Assembly: GCA_035570275.1 (NCBI GenBank)
Contig: DATMNI010000243.1
Span: 1 to 22,297, forward strand
Origin: DATMNI01 sp035570275
GTDB taxonomy: Bacteria > Acidobacteriota > Terriglobia > Bryobacterales > Bryobacteraceae
DNA length: 22,297 nucleotides
Reading direction: 5' to 3'
Position numbers and translations under genes: made by a program. The notes below the pieces were generated by a model, which made no database searches, was not told the DNA's origin, and was given only the letters and a program-made list of their open reading frames with translations. Positions 22,139-22,297 of the stretch are shown one piece after another (within the stretch, counting starts at the first letter, position 1; the number at the start of each line of letters is the position of its first letter).

Positions 22139-22297
22139 ATGACGCTCAATCGAAGAGAGTTTGTTCAATTGGCCGCGGCGATGGGAGCCTCGCTGGCGTG
22201 GGGCGGATCGGCTCGAGCGTCAAGCACCAGTTGGCATGAGCGGCGCGACCTTTATCCGGAGGGCGTCGCGTCCGGCGATCCCGATCCGAGCAGCGTT
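22139..22297 (+). CDS. phoD: PhoD-type alkaline phosphatase, N-terminal part (cut by window end)
   Basis: Only the first 53 codons are present. AAAGGGA seven to eight bases before ATG supports the start. The N-terminus MTLNRREFVQLAAAMGASLA has a twin-arginine (NRREF) Tat signal, followed by a cleavage-type SARAS. The mature start DLYPEGVASGDPDPSSV matches the PhoD/PhoX-like opening 'FP.GVASGDP.p.sViLWTR'. PhoD enzymes are Ca/Fe-dependent phosphodiesterase/alkaline phosphatases that release phosphate outside the cytoplasm. The catalytic domain lies beyond the window, so activity cannot be judged. Confidence 0.85.
   Translation, partial: MTLNRREFVQLAAAMGASLAWGGSARASSTSWHERRDLYPEGVASGDPDPSSV

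Overview
The window looks like chromosomal DNA of a soil-type Acidobacteriota, most likely a Bryobacterales/Solibacteraceae relative. The evidence is GC-rich coding sequence, several exported PQQ-type beta-propeller proteins with the DWPQ(W/F)RGP opening, a TIGR03437 ('Solibacter') domain protein, the acidobacterial propeller tail with its SATTGxWVxDGMTFYLQDVTGGKPLT-type signature, and a short hairpin repeat built on CAGAGCCGTGACCG. This placement is inference; there is no rRNA gene or other taxonomic marker in the window.

Layout. (1) 1-2538, minus strand: an unidentified open fragment at the edge, a frameshifted exported beta-propeller gene, and a Tat-like exported dienelactone hydrolase. 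(2) 2771-6539, plus strand: an operon-like run of a BamB/PQQ-like propeller, a PQQ-dependent dehydrogenase, and (by ATGA overlap) a di-haem cytochrome c with an unusual CX4CH first haem site. (3) 6540-9280: an accessory island with a frameshifted DUF3800 gene, an unknown protein with possible ADP-ribosyltransferase-like features, and a brnT-brnA toxin-antitoxin pair with a palindromic operator candidate. (4) 9367-12908, plus strand: a second propeller block (propeller, then ankyrin protein, then propeller), with an array of the hairpin repeat between the first two genes and an ATGA overlap between the last two. (5) 12909-15712: a second accessory stretch with a gene remnant, dinJ-yafQ, a truncated TIGR03437 protein behind a signal-like N-terminus, and an uncharacterised ribbon-helix-helix gene coupled to an 81-residue protein that is a candidate new toxin-antitoxin pair. 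(6) 16032-21673, plus strand: a complete tripartite heavy-metal-type RND efflux operon (outer-membrane factor, lipoprotein adaptor, 1029-residue pump). (7) 22139-end: the first 53 codons of a Tat-exported PhoD-type phosphatase.

How it works together. The 2771-6539 block could be a periplasmic oxidation chain: the quinoprotein oxidises an alcohol or sugar and the di-haem cytochrome takes the electrons, while the flanking propeller may act as an assembly or binding protein. The 9367-12908 block has no cytochrome and none of its propellers shows quinoprotein catalytic motifs, so it is more likely structural or binding. Two proven and one candidate toxin-antitoxin modules lie on either side of this second block. 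No regulator for the RND operon and no PQQ biosynthesis gene are visible.

The most interesting leads are the hairpin repeat that has become part of the N-terminal coding region of the dehydrogenase, the CX4CH cytochrome beside the atypical dehydrogenase, the RHH/81-residue pair, the possible ADP-ribosyltransferase-like protein in the island, and the exported ankyrin protein coupled to a propeller.
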